A DNA stretch of 64,000 bases from Caulobacter henricii (GTDB lineage Bacteria > Pseudomonadota > Alphaproteobacteria > Caulobacterales > Caulobacteraceae). The notes under the pieces were generated by a model. That model saw only the letters and a list, made by a program, of their open reading frames with translations, was not told the DNA's origin and did no database searches. Position 1 is the stretch's first letter. Every line of letters starts with the position of its first letter. Of this stretch, positions 10,101 through 18,903 are shown piece by piece. Both the position numbers and the translations under genes were made by a program. Location: positions 1,550,001-1,614,000 of the forward strand of contig NZ_CP013002.1 in assembly GCF_001414055.1 (NCBI RefSeq). Direction: 5' to 3'.

Positions 10101-12356
10101 GACCTCGACAACCTCGCTAAATCCGAGAACAGGAGCGAGATCAAGGCGACTGGCGAGTCGGACCAATTTCTTCCCGCGATGTTTTGCTCTCCGACGATGG
10201 AGCTTGGGGTCGACATATCCGCCCTAAATGCTGTCTACCTGAGAAACGTGCCGCCCACGCCGGCGAACTACGCGCAGCGTGCGGGCCGTTCGGGACGGTC
10301 CGGTCAGGCGGCGGTCGTTGTAACCTATTGTGCGTCTGGCTCCCCCCATGACCAGTACTTCTTCCAGCGCCGCAACGACATGGTTGCGGGTATTGTCCGC
10401 CCACCGGCTTTGGACATCACAAATGAGGAGCTGCTGAGGTCGCATTTGCAAGCGATCTGGTTGGCCGAGAGCCGACTGGCGCTCTCTCCTGATATCCCCG
10501 ATATTCTCGACCTTAGCGGCAAGCGATATCCGCTCAAGGAGGAGATCCTGGCCGTCATTTCGGACCCGGGTTTGGCCTTGCGCTCGCGTGATCCGATGCG
10601 CCGAGTGCTGGATCAGATCCTAAGTGCTGATGGCGGCGCGCTGCCGGTCTGGATGGAGGATGCAGACGAATATGTTCTGCAGGTAGCCGCGGGTGCCCCG
10701 AAGGCGTTCAATCGGGCTTTTGACCGCTGGCGCGAGCTCTACCATTCGGCGCGCACGCAACTTGCTGAGGCGAATGTTCGCTCAGAAATAGCAGGCCTTT
10801 CCGCTGCGGATCGCCGCAAGATCAAGGCTGCGCAGATGCAAGCCAGCGATCAACTGTCAATTCTTGAACAAGGCAAGGCCTCCAACGGTTCTGACTTCTA
10901 TTCCTACCGTTATCTCGCAACCGAGGGCTTCCTACCGGGCTACAACTTCCCACGCCTCCCGCTCTACGCTTTTGTGCCGGGTGAAGGCAAAACGGGATCG
11001 TTTCTGTCTCGCGCTCGGTTTCTCGCGATCTCAGAGTTTGGGCCGCGGAGCCTTATCTATCATGAGGGACGCGCCTATCGGGTGATGAAGGCGAAATTGC
11101 CGCCTGAAGTCCGCGAAGGCGATGGGTCTGAACTCGCGACCAAGGACATCTATATCTGCTCAAATTGCGGAGCATGCCACGAGGTCGAGGTTGAACGCTG
11201 TCATGGCTGCGATGCACACATGGCTGGCGAGGTGCCGATCAAGCGAACGCTCAGGATCGATAACGTCGAAGCGGCTCCAACGGAACGCATCACCGCAAAC
11301 GACGAAGAGCGAGTTCGCCAAGGCTTCGATATTCAGACCGTTTTCGCTTGGCCCAAAAAGGATGATCAACTTCAGGTCACTAGTGCGGAGTTCAAGTGCG
11401 AGGACGTTTCAATTCTTGCCCTGCAGTATGCCAATAGCGCCGAGATCAGCCGCCTCAACCGGGGCTTGAAGCGCCGCAGAGACCAAACTGTTTTTGGCTT
11501 CAACATCGATCCGAGAACGGGCTATTGGGCGAAATCGGAAGAAGAGGATGCAGACGTTGACGTTCCGCCGGATATGGCCAGACCCGTCCGGATTGTGCCG
11601 ATCGTCAGAGACCGCAAGAACGCGTTACTTCTACGCTTCAAAAGGCCGGAGGATTTCGCACCGAGCACGATAACGACCATTCAGCATGCGCTCCTGCGCG
11701 GCATCGAAGTCGTCTATCAATTGGAAGAGGGCGAGATACTGGGTGAGCCGCTACCCGCTCGCGATAATCGTCGAGCGATCCTCGCTTATGAAGCAGCAGA
11801 GGGCGGTGCAGGCGTTCTATCTCGTTTGGTGGATAGCCCCGAAGCTATCAGTGAGGTCGCTCGGACAGCACTCGGACTTATGCACTTCGACAATATCGAC
11901 GCGGCCATATCGAGTGGCGACGCCGACCTACTGTCTGAAAAGCCCGATGAGGCCTGTGTTCGGGGCTGTTACCGCTGCTTGTTGTCGTACTTCAACCAGC
12001 CAGACCACGAGCAAATCGACCGAAGCAGCAAGGAGGTCGCTAAGCTCTTGATCGACCTGGCCCGCGGCCGCACGGAAATCGATTTGAGGATCGCGGCGGA
12101 GCCTTCTCCTTGGCTCAAGGCCTTTCAAGAGGAGAGCCTCCCCCCGCCCGATACAATCGGACTGAGCTTTGCCGACCTGGAGGTCGAGTTCACCTGGCGG
12201 GCTCATTTTGTCGCGGCAAGCCTCCAGCCAGTCTCCTCTGCTGCAGCAAAGGATGCCGCCAGCAAAGGCTGGGAGCTGTTGCAGCTGCCAGCCTCACCTG
12301 AGGCCGGCGTACCGAACGAACTACGAGCGCTCTTGAAGGGTAGTGATGGTGCTTAG
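7170..12356 (+). CDS. Giant SF2 helicase with DUF1998 C-terminus (DruE/DrmA-B-like)
   Basis: A 1,728-residue superfamily 2 helicase. Walker A TTGTGSGKS is at 106-114, the DEAH-box variant DELH at 230-233, motif III GTSATM follows, and motif VI QRAGRSGRSG is at about 1036. Two Cys-rich knuckles are visible (RFCRSCGHEYH; CSNCGACHEVEVERCHGCD). The end has the DUF1998 signature EAAEGGAGVLSRLV and CVRGCYRC (from 1596). DUF1998 helicases act in MrfA-type repair, in DISARM (DrmA with a separate DrmB) and in Druantia (DruE, of this giant size). ATG 7170 has AGGGGC just upstream; an in-frame GTG at 7143 is the longer option. It overlaps the next gene by 11 bases, so it heads a translationally coupled defence operon. 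Confidence 0.85.
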   Translation: MRAFDFDRHLISSYERFSRSFSTIRSPDLRNAIDAQYDIGRFWPDALLSLNPRFLAGPTVDDLVASSDLDEATGKVFRIGERPLRFHRHQAEAIAKAKTGKSFVVTTGTGSGKSLCFFVPVVDAIVRALRAGKPRTTRAIIVYPMNALANSQMKEIDKFIGQSGLPESLRPIVKRYTGQESQEERRRIADNPPDILLTNYMMAELLLTRQDELDAKVIGNAVGLEFIVLDELHTYRGRQGADVAVLVRRLRDRCTPGKAPICIGTSATMASEGTEEGRSLAVARVATRLFGSEIGPDAVIDESLQRATDDRVTLEKAISDLADTLRLPLPTTLSDEQLRTHPVAVWAELALGLDDRLELKRKKPVQFDKAVERLARDSGIDSAECRVYLENFLTLVSLPENQRGGAGDGAFLAFKLHRFISGASEIFVTLNESPRKVLFEGQLEDPDAPGNRLYPTRFCRSCGHEYHVVTKTEVEGHTRFLPRSIDDTPVESEDDVEMAGYLCPARPDDAEFAFDGALSGYPEGWLEERNGVERLRSYRKKRVPTLYALTPEGKSGADGKDFWFIPGKFAFCLCCKDEPNQGMRERSKLAGLSGEGRSSATTLLVSSALEWMNKPTSGVSVTKRKLLGFTDNRQDAALQSGHFNDFLFVSLLRGGILRAVTSAGFDGLTEDEFGLNVVKALGFISSNKEARAHWMLDPAAGAVVREDAQRALAKVLAHRVWTDLRRGWRYTNPSLSVLRLIDVEFVGVSELAADTERLMTVLPELGEQSEVQRTELLNSLLGAMLEGLAVNTEALDLTVLDGVAQKSRSLLRSPWAIDAKENLRSRSTLLLRAPGKDIVGLREEQTLLRGGHNSRIARLINKKSILGRKLGRDEYLEMLQRLIDVLASEGLIQPVELDSDLVGWRLTPSSIKLIPGAALSDESKRGNRYFHDLYASIAAGLAAGHSAYWGLEGREHTAQVSQKQREWREWRFRYEADDLDNLAKSENRSEIKATGESDQFLPAMFCSPTMELGVDISALNAVYLRNVPPTPANYAQRAGRSGRSGQAAVVVTYCASGSPHDQYFFQRRNDMVAGIVRPPALDITNEELLRSHLQAIWLAESRLALSPDIPDILDLSGKRYPLKEEILAVISDPGLALRSRDPMRRVLDQILSADGGALPVWMEDADEYVLQVAAGAPKAFNRAFDRWRELYHSARTQLAEANVRSEIAGLSAADRRKIKAAQMQASDQLSILEQGKASNGSDFYSYRYLATEGFLPGYNFPRLPLYAFVPGEGKTGSFLSRARFLAISEFGPRSLIYHEGRAYRVMKAKLPPEVREGDGSELATKDIYICSNCGACHEVEVERCHGCDAHMAGEVPIKRTLRIDNVEAAPTERITANDEERVRQGFDIQTVFAWPKKDDQLQVTSAEFKCEDVSILALQYANSAEISRLNRGLKRRRDQTVFGFNIDPRTGYWAKSEEEDADVDVPPDMARPVRIVPIVRDRKNALLLRFKRPEDFAPSTITTIQHALLRGIEVVYQLEEGEILGEPLPARDNRRAILAYEAAEGGAGVLSRLVDSPEAISEVARTALGLMHFDNIDAAISSGDADLLSEKPDEACVRGCYRCLLSYFNQPDHEQIDRSSKEVAKLLIDLARGRTEIDLRIAAEPSPWLKAFQEESLPPPDTIGLSFADLEVEFTWRAHFVAASLQPVSSAAAKDAASKGWELLQLPASPEAGVPNELRALLKGSDGA

Positions 12357-15102
12357 TTTCTCTCCTGGCGACCTGGTGCGCGCCCGTGGACGCGAGTGGG
12401 TTGCTCTGCCCGCGCCACGAGAAGGAATTCTGGCCCTTCGTCCGCTATCTGGGAGCGAAAACGACGTTGTGGTTCTCGACCCGTCGTTGGAGGTTTCAGC
12501 GGTAGAAGCTGCACGGTTCGACCTGCCCATAGATGCGCGGACTACGGTTCAAGCTAAGGCGGCGCTCTTGGCGGACGCTCTTCGCCTGACCTTGCGGCGC
12601 GGCGCTGGCCCCTTCCGCTCGGCCGCGCAACTAGCCTTTGAACCGAGGACCTATCAACTGGTGCCGCTCCTTATGGCGCTTCGGTTGCAAGTTCCTCGCT
12701 TGCTGATCGCGGATGACGTTGGCATCGGCAAAACGATCGAAGCGGGGCTCATCCTCCGTGAGCTGATGGACCGAGGCGAGGTCGACGCCTTTTCGGTTCT
12801 TTGTCCGCCGCATCTCGTCGATCAGTGGATTGTCGAACTGAAGGATCGTTTCGGGATCGACGCGGTCGCGGTGACGTCAGGCACCGCAGCGCGCCTCGAA
12901 CGTGACCTGCCCCTCGCGCAGACCCTGTTTGACGCCTATCCCCACACAGTCGTCAGCCTTGACTACATTAAGGCCGAGAAGCGTCGGGAGGGATTTGCTC
13001 GAGCCTGCCCGGACTTTGTGATCGTCGACGAAGCGCACGCCTGCGTAGGCACCCACAAGGGCCGACAGCAGAGATTTGAGTTGCTGCAAGGGCTGGCGCG
13101 GGACGCCGAGCGGCGAATGATCATGCTAACGGCGACCCCGCACTCGGGCGACGAAGAAGCCTTCTCAAGGCTGCTCTCTCTCATCGATCCCGATTTCGCC
13201 ACGCTCGACTTCGAGGACGCACGATACCGTGAGCGTCTCGCCAGACATTACGTCCAGCGTCGTCGCGTCGACCTAATCGAGGGCGACTGGCAAGAGGACC
13301 GGTCCTTCCCCAAGCACGAGACCAAAGAACACGCCTACAATCTGTCGCGCGAGCACCTGGCCTTCCAAGAGGCCGTCCTTGAATACTGCTTCTCGCTGGT
13401 TTCCAAAGCCGGCGCGCACAAGAAGGACCAGCGGCTAGCGTTCTGGGGCACCCTAGCGCTCATGCGTTGCGTAGGCTCCTCGCCCGCGGCCGCGTTAAGC
13501 GCGCTTCGAAATCGGGCTGCCAATGAGGCCGATCGCCTCGAACCGCAGATCTACGACGAAGACGGCGACGATGAAGACGCTGTGGATATCGAGCCGAATA
13601 TGGCGCTTTCCGATGATCCCCAGCTTCGCGCCCTTATGGATCTAGCGGGCCAGCTGCTATCCGATACGGACCCAAAACTTGAAGCTCTCATCGGGGTGCT
13701 AAGGCCCATGATCAAGAGCGGCGCAAACCCTGTCGTATTCTGTCGATATCTGGCCACCGCCGAGCATGTGAAGGCTGGTCTGCGAAAGGCCTTCCCCAAG
13801 CTCACCGTCGACTCCGTGACCGGCGAGCTCACGCCCGACGAACGTCGCGATCGGGTCTCAGAGATGGCTCTGGAGGACGGCGCGCAGAGGATCCTGGTGG
13901 CGACCGACTGCCTCTCCGAAGGCATCAACCTGCAGCAGCTCTTTGACACCGTCGTTCATTACGACCTGTCTTGGAACCCAACCCGTCATCAGCAGCGTGA
14001 AGGCCGCGTCGATCGCTTCGGCCAGCCGGCCGAGCTTGTACGCTCGATCATGATGTTCTCGCCCGACAGCGCCATCGATGGCGCCGTCCTGGATGTGATC
14101 CTGCGCAAAGCCCAGGAGATCAGAAAGGCCACCGGCGTCACGGTGCCACTGCCCGACGAGCGCGGTCCCGTTACCGACGCCTTGATGTCGGCCATGATGC
14201 TGCGACGCGGAGCGCACCGGCAGTTGACGCTCGACCTTCGGCTCGAGGACGGTGCTAGGGCGATGGAAGCGCGCTGGCGTGACGCCAGCGAGAATGAAAA
14301 GAAGTCCCGGGCCCGCTTCGCGCAAAACGCTATGAAGCCGGCCGAAGTGACGCCAGAGTGGGACAAGGCCAAGCACCTCCTAGGCTCGCCCGAAGACACC
14401 AAGCACTTCGTGGAAAGCGCGATGTCGCGGTTTGGCGTCCCGCTCGAGAAGAAGCGGAATGTCTATGTGGCGCATGTCCACGCGCTTCAGCACGCTCTTA
14501 AGGAAAAGCTCGAACAGCGTGGCCTTGCCCCGTCGGTGAAGCTTGCGATGGCGGAGCCCGCTCCGTCCGACGCCGCTTTGCTGACGCGAACTCATCCATT
14601 GACCGCGTCTCTCGCCGAAAGCCTGGTCGAGGCCTCACTGGATCAGGAGGCGCTTCCGGATCTGGGGATTGGTCGCGTCGGGGCTTGGCCGACCACGGCG
14701 GTCACCAACATGACCCGCCTGGCCCTGCTGCGCGTGCGCTACAAGCTCACAATCCACGCCCGAAAGGAACGTTTGCTGCTGGCGGAGGAAGCGGCTCTGG
14801 TCGCCCTGCAGGGGGCCACTATCGTGGCGTCCGGAGAAGACGCCCGCGCCCTGCTCAGCACGCCGGCCACGGCCGATCTTGCGACTATCGCTCGAGATCG
14901 ACTGATCAACACGGCCCAAGAGGAACTCCCCAAGCTGCTCGAAGGACCGTTGGCGCAGTTCGTCAACCAACGCGCCGCCGAGCTTGTAGAGGATCATGCT
15001 CGCCTGCGCGCCGCGGCGGGCTCCATTTCCCGCGTAAGCGTCGAAGCCGTCTTGCCGCCAGACGTCATCGGCCTGTTCGTCTTGATGCCGGCGGCGGTGT
15101 AG
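12346..15102 (+). CDS. drmD: SNF2-family helicase, DrmD-like
   Basis: A 918-residue SNF2/HepA-type ATPase. Walker A is DDVGIGKT (123-130), Walker B VDEAH (DEAH 228-231), motif III TATPHSG, and the C-terminal RecA lobe carries LVATDCLSEGINLQQ and the motif VI segment HQQREGRVDRFGQ (around 549). This architecture and length match DrmD, the SNF2 protein that defines class 1 DISARM with the methylase DrmMI. ATG 12346 overlaps the upstream helicase stop; GTG 12343 is the alternative start. The methyltransferase start follows 2 bases after its stop. It presumably moves along DNA to feed restriction or methylation. The symbol is used for family likeness, not proven orthology. Confidence 0.82.
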   Translation: MVLSFSPGDLVRARGREWVALPAPREGILALRPLSGSENDVVVLDPSLEVSAVEAARFDLPIDARTTVQAKAALLADALRLTLRRGAGPFRSAAQLAFEPRTYQLVPLLMALRLQVPRLLIADDVGIGKTIEAGLILRELMDRGEVDAFSVLCPPHLVDQWIVELKDRFGIDAVAVTSGTAARLERDLPLAQTLFDAYPHTVVSLDYIKAEKRREGFARACPDFVIVDEAHACVGTHKGRQQRFELLQGLARDAERRMIMLTATPHSGDEEAFSRLLSLIDPDFATLDFEDARYRERLARHYVQRRRVDLIEGDWQEDRSFPKHETKEHAYNLSREHLAFQEAVLEYCFSLVSKAGAHKKDQRLAFWGTLALMRCVGSSPAAALSALRNRAANEADRLEPQIYDEDGDDEDAVDIEPNMALSDDPQLRALMDLAGQLLSDTDPKLEALIGVLRPMIKSGANPVVFCRYLATAEHVKAGLRKAFPKLTVDSVTGELTPDERRDRVSEMALEDGAQRILVATDCLSEGINLQQLFDTVVHYDLSWNPTRHQQREGRVDRFGQPAELVRSIMMFSPDSAIDGAVLDVILRKAQEIRKATGVTVPLPDERGPVTDALMSAMMLRRGAHRQLTLDLRLEDGARAMEARWRDASENEKKSRARFAQNAMKPAEVTPEWDKAKHLLGSPEDTKHFVESAMSRFGVPLEKKRNVYVAHVHALQHALKEKLEQRGLAPSVKLAMAEPAPSDAALLTRTHPLTASLAESLVEASLDQEALPDLGIGRVGAWPTTAVTNMTRLALLRVRYKLTIHARKERLLLAEEAALVALQGATIVASGEDARALLSTPATADLATIARDRLINTAQEELPKLLEGPLAQFVNQRAAELVEDHARLRAAAGSISRVSVEAVLPPDVIGLFVLMPAAV

Positions 15103-15104
15103 TC

Positions 15105-18100
15105 ATGGCCCGCAAACCGATCTCCGACATGTCCGCCTGGCCCTCGCTGCGTCTTGAGGGCAACCTGATCGCCCCGGCGATGATCGCCCAGATCGACCAG
15201 CGAAAGGCGCCCGAACAGACCGAGGAAGACTACGCCGTCCGCAAAGGCCTGACGATCCGCGAGGAAATCTCGACGGCGTTCCGGGTAGGTCAGTCGCACT
15301 TCGACGCCTTCAACAAGATCGAGTCCCCCTCTCAAGACGCCACGCGTCGCTTCATGACGGGCTTTCTGAGGGAGACCTTCGGCTATCAGGATCTGACGCC
15401 CGCCGCCGCACCGCTAGCTCTGATCGCCAGCAGTCGGGTGCCCGTTGTGGTGGTTCCGCCCAGCGAAACCTTGGATCGCCGCAGCCCGACCCTTTCGATT
15501 GATCGGTCCCGGTCGCCGGCTTTCGCGCTTCAGGACTACCTGAACGACACAGACGAAGCCCTGTGGGGCATCGTCACCAACGGCGCGCAGATGCGCCTGA
15601 TGCGGGACAACGCCTCCCTGACACGTCCGGCCTTTATCGAGGCCGACCTCGCCCAGATCTTCTCGACCGAGGACATCGCGTCCTTCGCGGCGCTCTGGCT
15701 GTTGATCCACAGGTCTCGCTTCGGTGTCGCAGACGCCCCGGCCACGGACTGCCCGCTTGAACGCTGGCGGGAGGCGGGATCGCGCGAGGGCGAAGTCGCC
15801 CGTGACCGCCTGGCCGGTCAGGTCCAGATTGCGCTGAAGGTCCTGGGTTCCGGCTTCCTGGAGGCCAACCCCGACCTCTCCGAGAAGCTGAAATCTGGCG
15901 AAGTGAACCTCACCGCCTGGTTCAACGAACTGCTGCGTCTTGTCTATCGGTTGATCTTCCTGATGGTCGCCGAGGATCGGAACCTCCTTCATCCGGCAAA
16001 AGCGAAGTCGGATGCCCGCGCGCTCTATGCAGAGGGCTACAGCCTCTCGGCCCTGCGCAAGCAGTGCTACCGCGCCGCCACCTGGGACAAGCATCACGAC
16101 CGCTATGAAGGCATCAAGATTGTCTTCCGGGCGCTCGCCCATGGGCAGGAAGCGCTCGCGCTACCGGCGCTCGGCGGCCTCTTCACCGAAGACAGGCTGC
16201 CCCATCTCGAAACCGCGCGCCTGCGCAATCGCGCCTTCATGGAGGCGCTCTACCGCCTCTCTTGGCTCGCCGACAAAACCGGCATGGTGCCCGTCAACTG
16301 GCGCGCCATGGAGACTGAGGAACTCGGCTCAGTCTACGAGTCCCTCCTAGAACTACAGCCCCAGCTGGGGGACGACGGCAGGACGCTCATCTTCGCCTCC
16401 GAAGCGGCCGAGCAAAAGGGCAACCAGCGCAAGACCACCGGTTCCTACTACACCCCCGACAGCCTCGTTCAGGCGCTGCTTGATACGGCGCTCGACCCCG
16501 TGCTCGACAAGACCGAGGCCGAGGCGGACGACCCCGCCAAGGCGCTACTGAAACTCTCGGTCATCGACCCCGCCTGCGGCTCAGGCCACTTCCTTTTGGC
16601 CGCCGCTCGCCGCATCGCAACGCGGCTGGCGCGCATCCGGGCCGAGGGCACGCCTTCGCTTGCCGACTTCCGCCATGCGCTGCGCGATGTCGCGCGCTGC
16701 TGCATCCACGGGGTGGACCGCAACCCCATGGCGGTGGAGCTGACCAAGGTCGCGCTCTGGATCGAGACGGTGGACCCGGGTCTTCCGCTCGGCTTTTTCG
16801 ACGCTCAGATCCGTTGCGGCGATGCGCTGCTCGGCGTGTTTGATCTTAAGGTGCTGCAGGACGGCATCCCCGACGCCGCCTACAAGCCACTGACCGGGGA
16901 CGATAGGGACATCGCTAGCATCTATAAGCGCGTCAATGCTGCAGCGAGGCAGGGCCAGGGCGGCTTTGACTTTGGAGCTGGCGTCAACAAGCTCCCCGAG
17001 ACAAGGCCGCTGGCGCTGGACTTCTCCGGTTTCCGCGATCTGCCGGAGGACACGGTCGAGCAGATCGGGGCCAAGGCCGCGCGCTTCGAAGCGCTGCGCG
17101 AGGACCAGACTTACGTGCGCGCCGCTATCGGTTGCGATCTCTACGTTGCGGCGTTCCTGCTCCCGAAAATCGGCCATGCGCCAACCGGCCCATCGGTGCG
17201 GACGATCCCAACGACCGAAGAACTCTGGCTTGCTCTCAATCAGGGCAAGATCCGACCATCGATGCTGGATGCGCCCAAGGCCGCCCACCGCGCCCGCGCC
17301 TTTCACTGGCCGCTTGAGTTCCCGGATGTGATACAGCGTGGCGGGTTCGATGTGGTCGTGGGTAATCCACCTTATGGTGCCGCACCATCCTCGCGGAGTT
17401 CGATTAGAAACTTCTTCTCAGTGTCATTTGAAGATGATGTTGATGGATCAAACATTTGTAATTATTTCTTGGCTCAGGCAATCCGTTTCGGAAATGTTGG
17501 GGCAGCCTTAGGCTTCATTCTTCCGAAGTCAATCAGCTACGTTGCATCATATGAAAAGACGCGTGGCCTGATAACGGCGCGTGGCGACTTAACTCTGTTG
17601 GCAGACTGCGGCGCCGCCTTCAAGGATGTCGGGCTTGAGCAGATTTTGCTAACTTTTTGTTTAAAAGCAGGATCATCGCCCCATACGCTTGTTGGCTACT
17701 TCGACGGTCAAGTGTTCCAATCTCTGGATAAACGCCATTCTAATGTCTGGCGGGATCGAGGATATTGGGAGATCCATCTAACGCCCAAGCGGATGAAAAT
17801 AGCCTCTGCAATCGAGCAGCAGGGCATACCGCTTTCGCAGCTCTGCATTCCCAATGGAGGCATATTTCGCGGTCTTGGGTTGCAGTCCAAGAGAAACCTG
17901 CATGCTGACGCCGTCGACGATGCTGCAATGCCTGTATTGGGTGGCAAAAACATCACAAGCTATGTTGTTTGGGACGAGACCGACGAGCCATTTATATATG
18001 CGAACTCACGACATCCAGAGCTCCTCGCCGATAACGCCTTCACGCGTCAACTGTCTCGCCGCATCGCGCTAAAGAATATATCAAGTTCGGTCATTAAAAT

Positions 18101-18491
18101 TGAAGCGACGCTTCTGGATCAGGAATGCATCACGCTTGACACGATCAATAGTGTCGTTCTCTCCGATTGTTGCGCTTATCCGTACGAGTACGTGCTTGCG
18201 TTTATGAACAGTCGAGTTGCCAATTGGTACATGAAGTGGGTAGTGTTTAACCGCTCTGTTCTGACTATGCATTTCGATGCTGACTATATCGGCCGCCTTC
18301 CAATTCCGATTTTCGTTGGCGCGCAATGGCAAACCGAAATTGCAAATCTCGCCAGCAAGCTCCTGTCGGTTCCTGCTCGGAAGTTCCGCAAGGGTGTGAC
18401 CAACCTTGAAGAAGTTCATGGAGAATTAGTGCAGCGTATTGATCAGATTATCGCGCAGAACATTTCTGTATCTCTAGACACATTGGATTGA
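15105..18491 (+). CDS. Eco57I-type N6-adenine methyltransferase, DrmMI-like, with a composite 3' end
   Basis: A 1,128-residue protein. SAM-binding motif I DPACGSGHF is at about 488, and the catalytic NPPY of adenine-N6 methylases is at 754-757 (bases 17364-17375). A TaqI/Eco57I-like specificity region fills the C-terminus. Up to about base 17,390 the codon use is GC-rich like the neighbours; just after NPPY it becomes visibly AT-richer until the stop, which suggests the target-recognition part came from elsewhere. A frameshifted relic of a different methylase C-terminus lies directly downstream. In DISARM the equivalent protein methylates host sites to mark self DNA. There is no recognisable nuclease motif in the N-terminal half that I can defend. 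Confidence 0.85.
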   Translation: MARKPISDMSAWPSLRLEGNLIAPAMIAQIDQRKAPEQTEEDYAVRKGLTIREEISTAFRVGQSHFDAFNKIESPSQDATRRFMTGFLRETFGYQDLTPAAAPLALIASSRVPVVVVPPSETLDRRSPTLSIDRSRSPAFALQDYLNDTDEALWGIVTNGAQMRLMRDNASLTRPAFIEADLAQIFSTEDIASFAALWLLIHRSRFGVADAPATDCPLERWREAGSREGEVARDRLAGQVQIALKVLGSGFLEANPDLSEKLKSGEVNLTAWFNELLRLVYRLIFLMVAEDRNLLHPAKAKSDARALYAEGYSLSALRKQCYRAATWDKHHDRYEGIKIVFRALAHGQEALALPALGGLFTEDRLPHLETARLRNRAFMEALYRLSWLADKTGMVPVNWRAMETEELGSVYESLLELQPQLGDDGRTLIFASEAAEQKGNQRKTTGSYYTPDSLVQALLDTALDPVLDKTEAEADDPAKALLKLSVIDPACGSGHFLLAAARRIATRLARIRAEGTPSLADFRHALRDVARCCIHGVDRNPMAVELTKVALWIETVDPGLPLGFFDAQIRCGDALLGVFDLKVLQDGIPDAAYKPLTGDDRDIASIYKRVNAAARQGQGGFDFGAGVNKLPETRPLALDFSGFRDLPEDTVEQIGAKAARFEALREDQTYVRAAIGCDLYVAAFLLPKIGHAPTGPSVRTIPTTEELWLALNQGKIRPSMLDAPKAAHRARAFHWPLEFPDVIQRGGFDVVVGNPPYGAAPSSRSSIRNFFSVSFEDDVDGSNICNYFLAQAIRFGNVGAALGFILPKSISYVASYEKTRGLITARGDLTLLADCGAAFKDVGLEQILLTFCLKAGSSPHTLVGYFDGQVFQSLDKRHSNVWRDRGYWEIHLTPKRMKIASAIEQQGIPLSQLCIPNGGIFRGLGLQSKRNLHADAVDDAAMPVLGGKNITSYVVWDETDEPFIYANSRHPELLADNAFTRQLSRRIALKNISSSVIKIEATLLDQECITLDTINSVVLSDCCAYPYEYVLAFMNSRVANWYMKWVVFNRSVLTMHFDADYIGRLPIPIFVGAQWQTEIANLASKLLSVPARKFRKGVTNLEEVHGELVQRIDQIIAQNISVSLDTLD

Positions 18492-18540
18492 GATGCGAGA
18501 TTGATTGAAACTCTCATTTAAAAGTTCGCAGGCATGACCA

Positions 18541-18898
18541 AAATTGGTATCAGCTACACTGCGCGCGGCCTCGCCACCTTTTCCCACGATCTGTGCGGCG
18601 ACGCCCGCCGTTCGGCTGCACCAATGTTGGCCGCGCACCTTGCGCGCCGATCTCGACGCCGCCTACGCGGCCTACGGCCAGAACCGCGAGGAGCTGCACT
18701 GCGTCCGAGGTCCCGGCGACTTGAAAGGTCCCGACTACTCCTCGGAACCCCTCCGCGTATTGAAAATCTGCCAGTACAGCGAATACCGCGCTCCGACGTT
18801 TGCTCTCAGATGCTCGGGATCGCAGGGACGAGAACGGCGAGTTTGACGCCCTTGGGGTGCTACCGATGCTCGCCGAAAAAGAGGCAGAAGGTAAGTAA
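18541..18898 (+). pseudogene. Frameshifted remnant of a methyltransferase C-terminus
   Basis: Three frames must be joined to read it: SYTARGLATFSHDLCGD (from about 18550); then RTLRADLDAAYAAYGQNREE, GPGDLKGPDY and SEYRAPT (about 18640-18800); then DENGEFDALGVLPMLAEKEA to TAA 18896-18898. The order of YTA..L..FA.DLG, LDAAY...YG and GEYRT is what I know from the C-termini of Eco57I-like methylases in DISARM-type loci. It is not the end of the intact methylase upstream, which closes with a TaqI-like segment at 18491. It therefore looks like the displaced original 3' end, decayed by small indels. Its TAA lies 5 bases before the HNH gene's ATG, the spacing expected for an old operon. Confidence 0.65.
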
Positions 18899-18903
18899 GA
18901 CTT

